In this document: one piece after another, positions 36,847 through 46,315 of the stretch | Layout of the letters: every line of letters starts with the position of its first letter | How positions within the stretch are numbered: position 1 is the first letter of the stretch | Source of the DNA: RYN-133 sp963754285 | Lineage (GTDB): Bacteria > Actinomycetota > Actinomycetes > Mycobacteriales > Jatrophihabitantaceae | Direction of reading: 5' to 3' | NCBI GenBank assembly: GCA_963754285.1 | Contig: CAVWFN010000004.1 | Coordinates: 62,001-126,000, forward strand | DNA length: 64,000 nucleotides | Position numbers and translations under genes: made by a program | Notes under the pieces: generated by a model | Told to the model about the DNA's origin: nothing | Seen by the model: the letters and a program-made list of their open reading frames with translations, nothing else | The model's database searches: none

Positions 36847-37845
36847 TCAGTGCCAGGTCACGACGTCGTAGGACGCACTGCCGCCATTTGCCAGCGTGAT
36901 CCGTCCCGTGAGGATCGTGTGCCCGACGAGCGGGTGGCCGGTCGTGTTCGTGAAGTGGCCGTTGTTGCTCAGGTACTGCACGCGGGTGTGCTTGTTCCCG
37001 TTGAGCCGACACGTGCCGCTGGATTGGCTCTGCGACTTGGCGACGATCCGGCCCGATCCCGTGACGAGTCCGGTCTTCGTGCTCGACACCAGCACGGTCT
37101 TGGTGGCTCGTTTGAACACCGGAGCGCTGCCGGGACGCACCGAGGCGCTGTCCGACCTTGTTGCGCCTGCGGGGTGCGCGATCGCCACGTTGTGCGAGAT
37201 CTCGAGGATGCGACTGGCACCGCCGGCGAACCCGAACACCGAGTTGTGCCCCGAACCGCCGTCCAGGAACACCGACTTCTCGCACTGGTTGTTCTGGGGG
37301 AACGACTGCACACACCCGTTGTCGACCGTCAACACGGTGCCGCCCGCCTTGAAGCTGACGTGCTTGCCACCCACGGTGCCGCCGCCCTTGAGGTGCGTGT
37401 TGAGGGTGGCCTGCCCGCTCAGGTTGCCGCCGTAGTTCGTTTCGGACCCGCTCGCGCACTTCACCTTGTGGCGGCTCGTCGTGGTGAACCCGAGGTTCAG
37501 CGTGATCAGCGGTGCCGTTCCCTGCGGAGTCTTCACCGTGCCATGACCCGTCTTGGCGTTGAACGTGATCACGGACCGGGTGATCGGCACGTCCCACGAA
37601 TGGTTCTCGGTGCCGGGGCGCGTGACGCGGGTGATCTCTGCGGTGAGATCGGCGTGCTTGCCTTCTTGGAACGTCGAGAAGTTGAACGTCCAGGCCTTGC
37701 CGTTGGACGTGTGCACTGTCGCGTTCGACGTGCTGACTTCGAGTTCCGCGTGGGACGGCGCCGCGGCGGCCGGCGAGGCCGCGATGACCAACCCCGACAA
37801 TGCAGTGAAGGCCGCGGTCGCAGCGGCAAGCAGACGTGAGTTCAT
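36847..37845 (-). CDS. Secreted protein of unknown function with TWH C-terminus
   Basis: This 332-residue protein has a signal peptide (about residues 1-28, ending AAAA) and an all-beta, Ser/Thr/Gly/Asn-rich mature part with four cysteines that could pair (KCASGSETN; NGCVQSF; NQCEKS; GTCRLNGN). The end, HTILTGRITLANGGSASYDV then VTWH, resembles the end of the neighbouring secreted protein at 35679. ATG 37845 has a GGGAGGG site 5 bases upstream. An inverted repeat (atcggc/gccgat at 37882-37899) lies in the short space between it and the sortase-like gene; it may be the end of the pst-type operon or an operator. No enzyme motif was recognised. Confidence 0.7.
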   Translation of the reverse strand: MNSRLLAAATAAFTALSGLVIAASPAAAAPSHAELEVSTSNATVHTSNGKAWTFNFSTFQEGKHADLTAEITRVTRPGTENHSWDVPITRSVITFNAKTGHGTVKTPQGTAPLITLNLGFTTTSRHKVKCASGSETNYGGNLSGQATLNTHLKGGGTVGGKHVSFKAGGTVLTVDNGCVQSFPQNNQCEKSVFLDGGSGHNSVFGFAGGASRILEISHNVAIAHPAGATRSDSASVRPGSAPVFKRATKTVLVSSTKTGLVTGSGRIVAKSQSQSSGTCRLNGNKHTRVQYLSNNGHFTNTTGHPLVGHTILTGRITLANGGSASYDVVTWH

Positions 37846-37931
37846 AGTCCCTCCCAGGATCAACCCATCGGCGCGGATGTTATCGGCAAATTCGCCGATG
37901 TGGGAGAGGAAGGTTCGATCGAGGAACCTGC

Positions 37932-38900
37932 TCAGAAGACGTTCGGCAACAACCGCATCGCCTCGGTGCTCAACCCCCACAGCAGACAGAAGACCACCGG
38001 CGCGCCCGCCAGCCACACCTGCCATCGACCCCACCGCACCCACAGCCACGCGATCAGGCAGGCGGCGATGAGCAGCGCTTGGATCCAGAACACGATGTAC
38101 GGCCACGCCGCCGGATCGTTGCGTCCCTGCACCTCGGACGCGGGAACCGCTTCGGGACGTCCCGCGGGGGCGGCCACCGGTTTGCCCTGCAGGGCCGCAT
38201 CGACGTATTCGACGGTGTTGGCTCGCAGCGCGCCCAGCCAGCCGGAACCGACCGAGGTGACCATCGTCAGCATCGACCCGCTCGCCGGGAACGCGGGCAG
38301 CGGCGATCCGGCTTCACGCACGTCGAGAACCGTGTAGCGGAACAGGCCTTGACCGGTGCGCACGGTGATCGGATCGCCCGGGCGTAGCTGCGAGATCGGC
38401 GCGAACGGCGCGCCGGCGGTGACGCTGCGGCCCATCAGGATCGACTGACCCGATTGACCGGGCAGCGGCGAGTCGCGCAGATGTCCGGGGCCGGTGAGCA
38501 GATCGGACGCCGACGTGCCCTCGACCACCATCAGGTCGTGAATGCCGACCGTCGACGCCTCGATCATCGCGACCGGCGTGCCCGGCGTGATCGACCCACC
38601 GACCGCAGGCGCGACCTGACTCGACGGATCGAGCACACCGCGGAACTGGCTGTAGAGCTGGTGCTGACTGCGCTGTTCCTGCAGCGCACTGAACTCCACC
38701 GCGTACACGAACACGTACAGCGCGGTGACGGTGAATGCGGCGAGGGTGACCACGACGGCGACGAGGCCGCGCGGCAGGACCGGCTTCGGACGCGGCGCTG
38801 TGGCCTTCGCCCGGCGGCCTGCCCTGCGCCCCGGCGGGGGCGCAGTCGTGGGTGCAGTCGTCGGTGCGGTCTCGGGTGCGGACACGGTCGTGCTGGTCAT
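37932..38900 (-). CDS. Sortase-like membrane protein lacking the catalytic His and Cys
   Basis: This 322-residue protein has a Thr/Pro/Ala-rich cytoplasmic N-terminus (1-44), a membrane helix (46-66), an extracellular sortase-like domain (about 85-235) and two C-terminal helices (about 268-288 and 293-311). The fold assignment rests on the class E-like series GPGHLRDSPLPGQSGQSILM, GAPFAPISQLRPGDPITVRT, FRYTVLDVREAGSPL and LTMVTS. The active-site positions differ: the His of the usual GHR is Arg (GRS, R158) and the Cys of LTLVTC is Ser (S216). It is therefore probably not a transpeptidase. ATG 38900 overlaps the stop of the large exported protein as ATGA. It is the last gene of the pst-type operon. 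Confidence 0.75.
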   Translation of the reverse strand: MTSTTVSAPETAPTTAPTTAPPPGRRAGRRAKATAPRPKPVLPRGLVAVVVTLAAFTVTALYVFVYAVEFSALQEQRSQHQLYSQFRGVLDPSSQVAPAVGGSITPGTPVAMIEASTVGIHDLMVVEGTSASDLLTGPGHLRDSPLPGQSGQSILMGRSVTAGAPFAPISQLRPGDPITVRTGQGLFRYTVLDVREAGSPLPAFPASGSMLTMVTSVGSGWLGALRANTVEYVDAALQGKPVAAPAGRPEAVPASEVQGRNDPAAWPYIVFWIQALLIAACLIAWLWVRWGRWQVWLAGAPVVFCLLWGLSTEAMRLLPNVF

Positions 38901-41584
38901 CGCTTGCCTCGCCACCGGGCCAGCAGATAACTGGCCGGCGTTGCCACGAGACCGAGCACGGCAAGCAGCAATGCGATCACGACTGCGAGCGCCGCACCGC
39001 TGAGCGGCACGCTCGGCGTCGTCCCCAGCGGCACCGTCTTCGCGGCCGCCGAACTGAGCGGCGTCGGCGTCGAGCCGGCAGAGTTCGTCGCACCTGGTGT
39101 GGACGTCGCGGACGAGCCGGACGTGGGCTGCGTCGCGCCACCGATCGCGGGGTCCGGGCCGCTGCCGGGTGGCGTGCCACTGCTGCCCCGCGTCGACCCG
39201 TGTCCGCCGGAAGAGGACGAGCCGCCGCCCGGAGTCGTGTGGTGGTGCGACTTCCTGCCGACCAACGCCGGCAGCGCGCCCTTCTGCGCAGCCACCGCGC
39301 CCGCTGCCGCCATCGTGTACGAGGCCAACTGACTCAGGCCGTTGCCTGCCGTCATCGGCAGGTACCCCGGCGGGAGCTGGCCGACGTCGAGACCGGGTTG
39401 CTGCCCGGGCCCCGCCGCGAACCTCAGGAAGGTTGCATAGTCGCTCGCGTCCGTGCTCGACAGACCGCTGGTCGGGACGGCTGCGTACACGACCATCGTC
39501 CCGGGATAGGCCGCGGCGTCGGACGAGTCGGTCGCGATGGCCTTGGTCGGCACCGGCCACGTCCCCGTCGACGTGTCGGGTCTCAAGAGCGAGGCTGCTG
39601 CTCGCAGCGACGCGTCCGACGGCTGGACGAAGTGGCCGCCGGTGGTCTGCAACGCGGCACTTGCCAGCTCGTAGCGATGCGCGTCGGCGAACGATGTCAC
39701 GCCGATCATGAAGCGGTAGCCGACGGTCTGCCGGCCGGCCTTCACGAGCTTCTCGCCGACCGTCGTGCCGTCGATCTGCGAACACACCGTCGTCGACTGC
39801 GCGATCGCGAACTGCATCGCCTCGCTGATGTCGGCCATCGACGCCGCGGGAGCCGCGACCAGCGGCAGGTAGGGCACCGGGTTGTGGAACAGGCAGTCGT
39901 TGAGATCCGAGTTGTAGTAGGCCTTCGGCTCGAACGTGCTCAGCAACGGCCACTTGTCGACCGGCAGCTTTATGTGCCGGTACGCAGGGTTGACCACCAT
40001 GCCCCAGGGATCGGGCTTGCCGTTGAGCCACGCCCGCGCAGCCGGGTCGTCGTTGATGTAACTGGTCAGCGCGCGGATCACGTCCGAGTCGCTCGACAGG
40101 GCAAGCAACGTGCTCGCGGCATTGCTCGCCGAAACGCCCTGGACGATGTTCGGGTTCAGCTTGATGAACTCGGGGTCGAGGGTGATGTTGAGCGGATTGT
40201 TGCTCAGCGCGGCGTCCTCCTGCTGCACCGGCAGAGCCGCCGGATACGACTCGGTGAGCAACTTCGCCAGCAGTCGCGGCGTGAGCCGCAGCTTCGTGTA
40301 CTCCTGACCGCTGCTGTTGTCGATCACGTACGTGATGGCGAATCCGCTTACGGCAACGGGTGCTTGCACGACCGGTCTGCCATAACCGTCCGGTTGCGGA
40401 TCGCTCGTGAACGCTGCCTCGGCACCGCCGGTGGCGACCAGGTTGCGCGCCTCGGGTTCGCCGGTCTGCACATGGGTGAAGTTGAAGAGCTTGTCGTTGA
40501 GGCAGAAGTGCGGTGCCCACTGCCCGGTCGCCTGCACGAGCAGTTCCGATCCGTACACGTCGACGTCGTTGGCTCGGTGGACGACCGAGCACGCGTCGTC
40601 CGGGACGGCGAAGGTGAGTGGCACGACGATGCGGTTGCGCCAGTTCGACGCCGACCACCACAGGCTGCCGCTCACCGCGAGCGCGTCGCCGCCCTGCGGG
40701 GTCACGAGTTGGCCGGGCGCGAAGTTGCCCTTCGACTCGCAGTCGGCAGCGTCCTGGTCGTCGCCGGCCGGCGGTCGGTCGTTGCTCGGCAACGACGTCG
40801 CCGCCGGGTCGCAGCTGATCCCCATGATCGGGACGGCGACCAGCGAGCACGCGACGCTCTGGCTGCAGCCCAGCGATGCGTTCTCGGCATCGGTCCACAC
40901 GTCGAACTTGGCGCTGCCCTCGCCGTTGCGCGCCGTGACACCGAACGTCTCGTTGCTCGGCATCGCCGAGCCGCCGACCGACTGCGACTCCGGCGGCTGG
41001 CCCGCACAGCCGGCCGGCCCGTCCTCGTACACATGCCCGTTCGCTGCGATGAACGGAACCCAGTGCTGCACGGTGGCCGGGAAACATCCGGACGGGAGCT
41101 TCTTCGGCGCGTCGGCAATCGCGGCGCGCTCGCCCGCAGTGGCGTAGCGATCAAGCCGGTACGCAGGGAAATCGGTCTGGTAGCTCTCTTGGTAACGCTC
41201 GCTCCAGTCCTGCGTCCAACAGGTCTGCGGACTGACCTGCGTCGCATGACCGCGGCACTCGAGCAGGACGACCGGATACTCCTCCTGCTGCGCGTCGATC
41301 GAGTTCTGGTCGGCAACGATGCCGCCGGTCGGGTGCGCGCCGCGCCACGAGACGGTGATCTCTTGGCGGCTGCGCAGGTTCTGCGTCTCGTTGACGCGCA
41401 GGGTGACGTTGCGAGTGTCGACGACATGGTTCTTTCCGTCGATCAGGTGCACGCGACTGACCGTCTTGGTCTGCGCGAAGCCGCCACTTCCCGCAGTCGC
41501 TGCGGTGGCCGACACCGGCGTCACTGCGACGACGGTCGACGCCGTCAGCGCGACCACTCCCGCCAGGACGAGCCCACGACGCAT
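38897..41584 (-). CDS. Large exported, C-terminally membrane-anchored protein in the pst-type operon
   Basis: This 895-residue protein has a signal peptide (ending VSATA, about residue 29), a long extracellular region with about 16 cysteines in the first half, a segment reminiscent of extracytoplasmic solute-binding proteins (about residues 400-560: ITYVIDNSSGQEYTKLRLTP, then NPLNITLDPEFIKLNPN), a Ser/Thr/Gly/Pro-rich linker and a C-terminal helix (AALAVVIALLLAVLGLVA) with a basic tail LLARWRGKR. No LPXTG-type signal is present. ATG 41584 shares a base with the pstS TGA (a GTG at 41587 is also possible). I could not assign a known family; the position suggests it works with the PstS protein at the surface. 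Confidence 0.75.
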   Translation of the reverse strand: MRRGLVLAGVVALTASTVVAVTPVSATAATAGSGGFAQTKTVSRVHLIDGKNHVVDTRNVTLRVNETQNLRSRQEITVSWRGAHPTGGIVADQNSIDAQQEEYPVVLLECRGHATQVSPQTCWTQDWSERYQESYQTDFPAYRLDRYATAGERAAIADAPKKLPSGCFPATVQHWVPFIAANGHVYEDGPAGCAGQPPESQSVGGSAMPSNETFGVTARNGEGSAKFDVWTDAENASLGCSQSVACSLVAVPIMGISCDPAATSLPSNDRPPAGDDQDAADCESKGNFAPGQLVTPQGGDALAVSGSLWWSASNWRNRIVVPLTFAVPDDACSVVHRANDVDVYGSELLVQATGQWAPHFCLNDKLFNFTHVQTGEPEARNLVATGGAEAAFTSDPQPDGYGRPVVQAPVAVSGFAITYVIDNSSGQEYTKLRLTPRLLAKLLTESYPAALPVQQEDAALSNNPLNITLDPEFIKLNPNIVQGVSASNAASTLLALSSDSDVIRALTSYINDDPAARAWLNGKPDPWGMVVNPAYRHIKLPVDKWPLLSTFEPKAYYNSDLNDCLFHNPVPYLPLVAAPAASMADISEAMQFAIAQSTTVCSQIDGTTVGEKLVKAGRQTVGYRFMIGVTSFADAHRYELASAALQTTGGHFVQPSDASLRAAASLLRPDTSTGTWPVPTKAIATDSSDAAAYPGTMVVYAAVPTSGLSSTDASDYATFLRFAAGPGQQPGLDVGQLPPGYLPMTAGNGLSQLASYTMAAAGAVAAQKGALPALVGRKSHHHTTPGGGSSSSGGHGSTRGSSGTPPGSGPDPAIGGATQPTSGSSATSTPGATNSAGSTPTPLSSAAAKTVPLGTTPSVPLSGAALAVVIALLLAVLGLVATPASYLLARWRGKR

Positions 41585-43306
41585 CACGGCTGACCTCGGC
41601 GACGAGACATCCGCAGCGCGATCAGCGGAGGCAACGTGAACAGCAGCACGAGCAACAAGGACGCGAGCACTGCGAGCAGGTCGGAGTTGTGCTGCGAGCG
41701 ATAGCCGGCTTCTTCGGCCGAGACGATCACCGGCGAGCCGTTCGCCGCGGTGCCCTGGTCGCTGCTTCCGCCGACGATCTGACCGGTCTGCGGGTCGACA
41801 TGCGCTGCGACGCTCGCCGAGCCTGATGCCCCGGACGTGGGGCCGGAACCGGAGCCGCCGGCGCTGCCGGCGCCTGGCGTACCGGTGTTGCCGGACCCGT
41901 TCGCGCCACCACCGCGCGACTTCTTACCGCCGTTGCCACCGCCGGTCGGCGAGCCGTTTCCTGAATTGCCGTGACCGGACTTGGTCGGCACCGGGCCCGT
42001 CCCGTTGGGAGTGACGCCGTCAGCGCACGGGCCGGCGCCGGTCTTGTCGCACGACGGCGGCATCGGCGCGATCTGGGCGAGGTAGTTCGACGAGGGATGT
42101 CCCTGGACGAACGTCGGGTTGTTGCACGTCGTGACGCTGCGTTCGGTGAGGTCGACGCCCGAGTCGGCCGCCTTCAACTTCTGCAACTGGCCGAAGCCGG
42201 CTTCGACAAGGTTGACCGGAAGCGGCGAGTAGCCGATCGGCCCGATCTCTTTCTGGCCCTGGCAGATCGAGTAGTAGACGAAGTCGGCGATGGTCTGCCG
42301 TTTTGCCGTGGTGATCTTCGTTTCGGGCGACGGGTACTTCCCGGTCGGGATGATCATGTACACGTAGGACGACAGCGGGTAGGTGCGCGCGTCGTGGTCG
42401 GTGTAGACGTGATCGAGATTCTGCAGCAGGTAGTTCGGCGAACTCTTGTCCATGTTGATCTGGGCCTGCTCGAGCGCGACCGCCACGTTGTACTGCGTCG
42501 GCAGCGTGTAGTAGCCGTCGGAGTTGAGCAGCTTCGCGACCGGGTAGTTCTGGCCGAGCGCGTAGGAATACTCGACGTAGCCGATCGATCCGTTGGCCGA
42601 TGACGACGACACGTAGTTCATCGCACCGTCCGAACCGTTCTGCGCGATCTGGTTGCCGGCGCGCGGGAAGTACTCGGTCATCGCCGACGCCATGACTGAA
42701 CGACTCCCAGATGCTCTTGTACTCGGTGTCGAAGTAGCGGGTCAGCTGAGCGGTCGCGCCGGATCCTTCGGACTGCACCACCGGCGTGATCGGCAACGAC
42801 GGCAAGGCATGCCCGTTGTTGTCCTTGGTGATCGCCGGGTCGTCCCAGTTGGTGATCTGGTTGGTGAAGATCTTCGTCAACGTTTCGCCGGACAGTCGCA
42901 GGTTGCGCACCTGCGTCCCTTGCACCTTGATCTGGTACGGGAACGCCGTGCCGCCGGCAGCGATCGGCAAGTACGCGTACGGACGACCCTGCGACGTGTC
43001 GTCGACGCCGGTCACCGGATCACGTCCCTGGTAGCCGAGCGAGGTGACGGCGAAGTCCGACGTCTTGTTCGCGTAGTCCTGGCGACCCTGCGCGTCACCG
43101 CTGGGCGTGTAGTCGACTTCCATCCCCTGCGAGTGGACGTCAGCAACCCACTGGTTCACCGCGTTCGCGGCCCAACTCGACCCGGAGCCCTCGATGAGCG
43201 CGTAACTGGTCGCCGCGGCCGGCGCCGCGTCGGCGAGCAGCGGTATCGAGAGCACAACGGCGACGGTGGCCGCGATCTTCATACGCCGCAGCGCATTGCG
43301 CCTCAT
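41584..43306 (-). pseudogene. pstS: Phosphate-binding protein PstS, C-terminally anchored, one frame break
   Basis: Across one break this is a 573-residue PstS. The phosphate-binding protein region covers about residues 30-400: IEGSGSSWAANAVNQW, VDYTPSGDAQGR, SEGSGATAQLTRYFDTEY, then EYFPRAGNQIAQNGSDGAMN. A Gly/Ser/Asn-rich linker of about 100 residues follows, then a C-terminal helix (DLLAVLASLLLVLLFTLPPL) with a basic tail. The usual lipobox is missing; the N-terminus is an ordinary signal peptide (ADAAPAAA). The break is near 42694, where removing one base joins WESF to VMASAMTEYF. It probably delivers phosphate to PstCA. ATG 43306 overlaps the pstA stop. Confidence 0.8.
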
Positions 43307-44391
43307 CGCTGCCCCACGTCCTTACGGGTCAGCCATCGGGCGATCGCGAACAGGACGAGCACGGCGGCCAACAGCACGCTGGCCGCGCCGAACGCTCTCG
43401 TGATCGCAAGATCCAGGCCGGTCTTGACGGAGGTGAAGGTGTAGAGCGGAAGCGAGTTCATCTCATTCTCGGTCGGGTCGTAGTTCATGAAACTGGACGA
43501 GCCGGAGAGGATCAGCGGAACCGCTGTCTCTCCGATGGCGCGGGCGACGCCGAGGATGGTCGAGTTCACCAGGGCAGGCAGCGCGCTGGGCAGCACGACC
43601 TTGCGCACCGTCGTCCACCGCGTCGATCCGAGCGCCATGCTCGCCTCACGCAGGCCGTTGGGGACGATCTTCAGCGAGATCTCCGACGCGCGCGCGATGA
43701 TCGGCACCATCGTGACCGTCATCGCGGCGGACACGGCGAGGCCCGACTTCGGCCAGCCGAACTCGACGATGAGCACGACGTAGATGAACAGCGCCGCGAG
43801 GATCTCGGGCAACGCGGTCATTGCTTCGACGACCGTGCGCACGATGCGCGTACCCGGGCCGCGCACCTCGGACAGGTAGACGGCGGTGCCGATGCCGAGC
43901 GGGACCGAAGCCACGACAGCGACTGCGATCTCGAGCCCGGTGCCGACGATCGCGTGCAGGATGCCGCCCTGCGTCAGCGGCGCTGTGGGCGAGACACCCG
44001 CCATCGTCTGCGTGTAGAAGTTCGTATGCGTGAGCGCCGACCAACCACGGTGCACCGTGTAGTACAGCGTGCTCCCGATCGCGAGCACGACCACTCCGGC
44101 AGCGGCCCACAACGTTGCGGTGACCACGTTGTCGATCACAACGGGACGCGGGTTGGACATCGCGACGAGCGCGGCGTAGCAGCCCTGGAACACGACGAAC
44201 CAGCAGACGAGGAAGCCGAGCGTTCCGCTGAAGGGCAGCAGATGGTCGTAGAGGATGGTCACGAGAGCCAGTGACGCGAGCAACGCACCGACCAGTGATG
44301 CGGCCTGGTCGAAGGTCATGCCGCGGACTGTGCGCGGGACGGCGCGCGAGGGCGCGACCTTCTGCTCGGTTCGCTCTTGTAGTGCAGTCAC
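43303..44391 (-). CDS. pstA: Phosphate ABC transporter permease PstA
   Basis: This 362-residue inner-membrane protein forms one half of the phosphate channel with PstC. It has about eight hydrophobic segments; the last six carry the transporter fold with the ATPase-contact EAA loop (REASMALGSTRWTTVRKVVLP, residues about 255-275) and the GVARAIGETAVPLIL motif common to PstA/PstC. It has an extra N-terminal pair of helices compared with the usual 280-300-residue PstA. GTG 44391 lies two bases after the pstC stop. Confidence 0.9.
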   Translation of the reverse strand: MTALQERTEQKVAPSRAVPRTVRGMTFDQAASLVGALLASLALVTILYDHLLPFSGTLGFLVCWFVVFQGCYAALVAMSNPRPVVIDNVVTATLWAAAGVVVLAIGSTLYYTVHRGWSALTHTNFYTQTMAGVSPTAPLTQGGILHAIVGTGLEIAVAVVASVPLGIGTAVYLSEVRGPGTRIVRTVVEAMTALPEILAALFIYVVLIVEFGWPKSGLAVSAAMTVTMVPIIARASEISLKIVPNGLREASMALGSTRWTTVRKVVLPSALPALVNSTILGVARAIGETAVPLILSGSSSFMNYDPTENEMNSLPLYTFTSVKTGLDLAITRAFGAASVLLAAVLVLFAIARWLTRKDVGQR

Positions 44392-44393
44392 GG

Positions 44394-45425
44394 CTAGAGC
44401 TCCGTGCTCGCGCCGCTACGGCTGCGTCCGATGATCACCGCGGCGATCGTGTTGACGATGATCGTGATCAGGAACAGGACGAACCCGGCCGTCAGCAGCG
44501 CCGACAGCTGAGACTTGGTCGCCTCACCGAAGTTCGCCGCGATCAGCGCCGAGATCGTCTGCGTGCCGGCCTCGAGGATCCGCGGCTTGATGTCGTAGGC
44601 GGGCGAGATGATGATCAGCACCGCCGCGGTCTCACCGAGCGCACGGCCGAGTGCGAGCATCGAGCCGCCGATGACCGCGCCCTTGCCGAAGGGCAGCACG
44701 ACCCTGCGGGCGACGTGCCAGCGTGTTCCGCCGAGCGCCATGACGGCCTCACGCTCGCCGATGGGTGCCTGGTCGAAAACGGTGCGCATGACCGAGCACG
44801 CCAGCGGAATCGCCATCATCGCGACAGCGAGCCCGGCGATGAACGCCGAGCTCGTGTACCGCGACTGCTGCCAGATCGGCGCGTTCGGATCGGTGTCGAC
44901 GTGGAAGATCGGGATCCAGCCGAAGTGCTGGCTCAACCAGCGCGAGAGTTCGATGCCGCGTGGTTGCAGCAGGTAGAAACCCCACAGCCCGTAGATGATG
45001 CTCGGCACGGCGGCCATGAGGTCGATGGCCGAAACGAGGTAGCTCTTCAACCATCGCGGTGCGTAGTCGGTGGTGAACAACGCGAACATGATGGCGAGCG
45101 GGACGCTGACGACCATGGCGACGAGCGCGACCTCGACCGTCCCGACCAGCACCGCCGAGATGCCGATCTTGTTCAGGCTCGGGATCCACTGGCTCTCGGT
45201 GAAGAAGCTCAATCCGTAGTGGTGCAGCGTGGGGATCGACTGGTAGCCGAGGAAGACGCCGATGGCGCCGGTCATCAGCAAGACCGAGAAACCGATGACG
45301 CGCGCTGTCGCGTTGAAGACGTGGTCGGAGCGATCGAGGGCAGCGGTGATCTTTCGAGGCCGCCGTCCTCGGCCGGCGTCGTCGCCCACGCCGGGGTCTT
45401 GCGAGAACAGGAGTTGCGTGACCAT
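44394..45425 (-). CDS. pstC: Phosphate ABC transporter permease PstC
   Basis: This 343-residue inner-membrane protein has the PstC pattern: a soluble N-terminus, a first helix, a periplasmic loop (SQWIPSLNKIGISAV), then the six-helix core with AIDLMAAVPSIIYGLWGFYL, the EAA loop (REAVMALGGTRWHVARRVVL) and LGRALGETAAVLIIIS. A longer than usual periplasmic loop follows YGLWGFYLLQ. ATG 45425 shares a base with the pstB TGA. Confidence 0.9.
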   Translation of the reverse strand: MVTQLLFSQDPGVGDDAGRGRRPRKITAALDRSDHVFNATARVIGFSVLLMTGAIGVFLGYQSIPTLHHYGLSFFTESQWIPSLNKIGISAVLVGTVEVALVAMVVSVPLAIMFALFTTDYAPRWLKSYLVSAIDLMAAVPSIIYGLWGFYLLQPRGIELSRWLSQHFGWIPIFHVDTDPNAPIWQQSRYTSSAFIAGLAVAMMAIPLACSVMRTVFDQAPIGEREAVMALGGTRWHVARRVVLPFGKGAVIGGSMLALGRALGETAAVLIIISPAYDIKPRILEAGTQTISALIAANFGEATKSQLSALLTAGFVLFLITIIVNTIAAVIIGRSRSGASTEL

Positions 45426-46315
45426 CAGCCGAAACGTCCGTTGACGTAGTCGGCCGTGCGCGGGTCGCGCGGGGCGTTGAACAGCTGATCGGTCGCGCCG
45501 GCTTCGACGATGCTGCCCGGCGTGTTCTGTTCGGCGAGGAAGAACGCGGCCTGCTGCGAGACACGCGCTGCCTGCTGCATGTTGTGGGTGACGATGACGA
45601 TCGTCAGCTGCTCACGCAGGTCGTGGATCGTCTCTTCGACGCGTCGGGTCGAAGTCGGATCGAGCGCCGAGCAGGGCTCGTCCATCAGCAGAACTTCGGG
45701 CGACACGGCGAGTGCGCGGGCAATGCACAGCCGCTGCTGCTGACCGCCCGACAGCGCCGACCCGGGCCGGCTCAGCCGGTCCTTGACCTCGTTCCACAGA
45801 CCCGCGCGGATCAGACTCTGCTCGACGAGGTCGCGACGCGCGGCGCGGCTGACCTTCGCCCCGGTGAACTCGAGCCCGGCCGTCACGTTGTCGGCGATCG
45901 ACATCGTCGGGAACGGGTTCGGCTTCTGGAAGACCATCCCGATCCGTCGCCGGGCCTGCGTGACGCGGTATCCCGGCGAGTAGATGTCCTCGCCGTCGAG
46001 CAGTACCTCGCCGGCAAGTTGCGCCGAGGGCACCGCCTCGTGCATCCGGTTGAGGATGCGCAGGAACGTCGACTTGCCGCATCCGGACGGGCCGATCAAC
46101 GCGGTGACCGTTGCACGCGGCATCGACAGCGTCACGCCGTCGAGCACCTGCGTCGTGCCGAACCACGCCGACACGTCGACCGCGTCGAGCTGGGCACCAC
46201 CTCCGCCACCCACGGCAGTCATCGGGGGCGCGATGACTGCCGTGGGATTTTCAGGCGTCGGGACGGGCTGGTGGGGCCAGCCCGTCCCGTTGGCGTTGTC
46301 GATCGTCACCGTCAC
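45425..46315 (-). CDS. pstB: Phosphate ABC transporter ATP-binding protein PstB
   Basis: This 296-residue ATPase powers the Pst transporter. Walker A is GPSGCGKS (75-82), Q-loop RRIGMVFQKPNPFP, signature LSGGQQQRLCIARALA (188-203), Walker B VLLMDEPCSALDP (208-220) and switch His in TIVIVTHNMQQ. The KPNPFPTMSI segment is characteristic of PstB. The first 45 residues are a Pro/Gly/Ala-rich extension not needed by the family. GTG 46315 overlaps the upstream TGA as GTGA. No phoU follows in this operon. Confidence 0.92.
   Translation of the reverse strand: MTVTIDNANGTGWPHQPVPTPENPTAVIAPPMTAVGGGGGAQLDAVDVSAWFGTTQVLDGVTLSMPRATVTALIGPSGCGKSTFLRILNRMHEAVPSAQLAGEVLLDGEDIYSPGYRVTQARRRIGMVFQKPNPFPTMSIADNVTAGLEFTGAKVSRAARRDLVEQSLIRAGLWNEVKDRLSRPGSALSGGQQQRLCIARALAVSPEVLLMDEPCSALDPTSTRRVEETIHDLREQLTIVIVTHNMQQAARVSQQAAFFLAEQNTPGSIVEAGATDQLFNAPRDPRTADYVNGRFG

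Noticed and set aside
37932..41087. A 1051-residue minus-strand open frame spanning two genes
   Set aside because: Only its last 322 residues are the sortase-like protein; the first part is the wrong frame of the exported-protein gene.
38852..41593. A 913-residue open frame on the plus strand
   Set aside because: It is antisense to the 895-residue exported protein and the sortase-like gene; its Arg/Ala/Gly-rich product is a GC-content shadow with no motif.
41584..43306. Programmed ribosomal frameshifting as the explanation for the pstS break
   Set aside because: No slippery heptamer, stop codon or downstream structure typical of programmed sites is seen, and unrelated genes show the same kind of break, which favours sequence errors.
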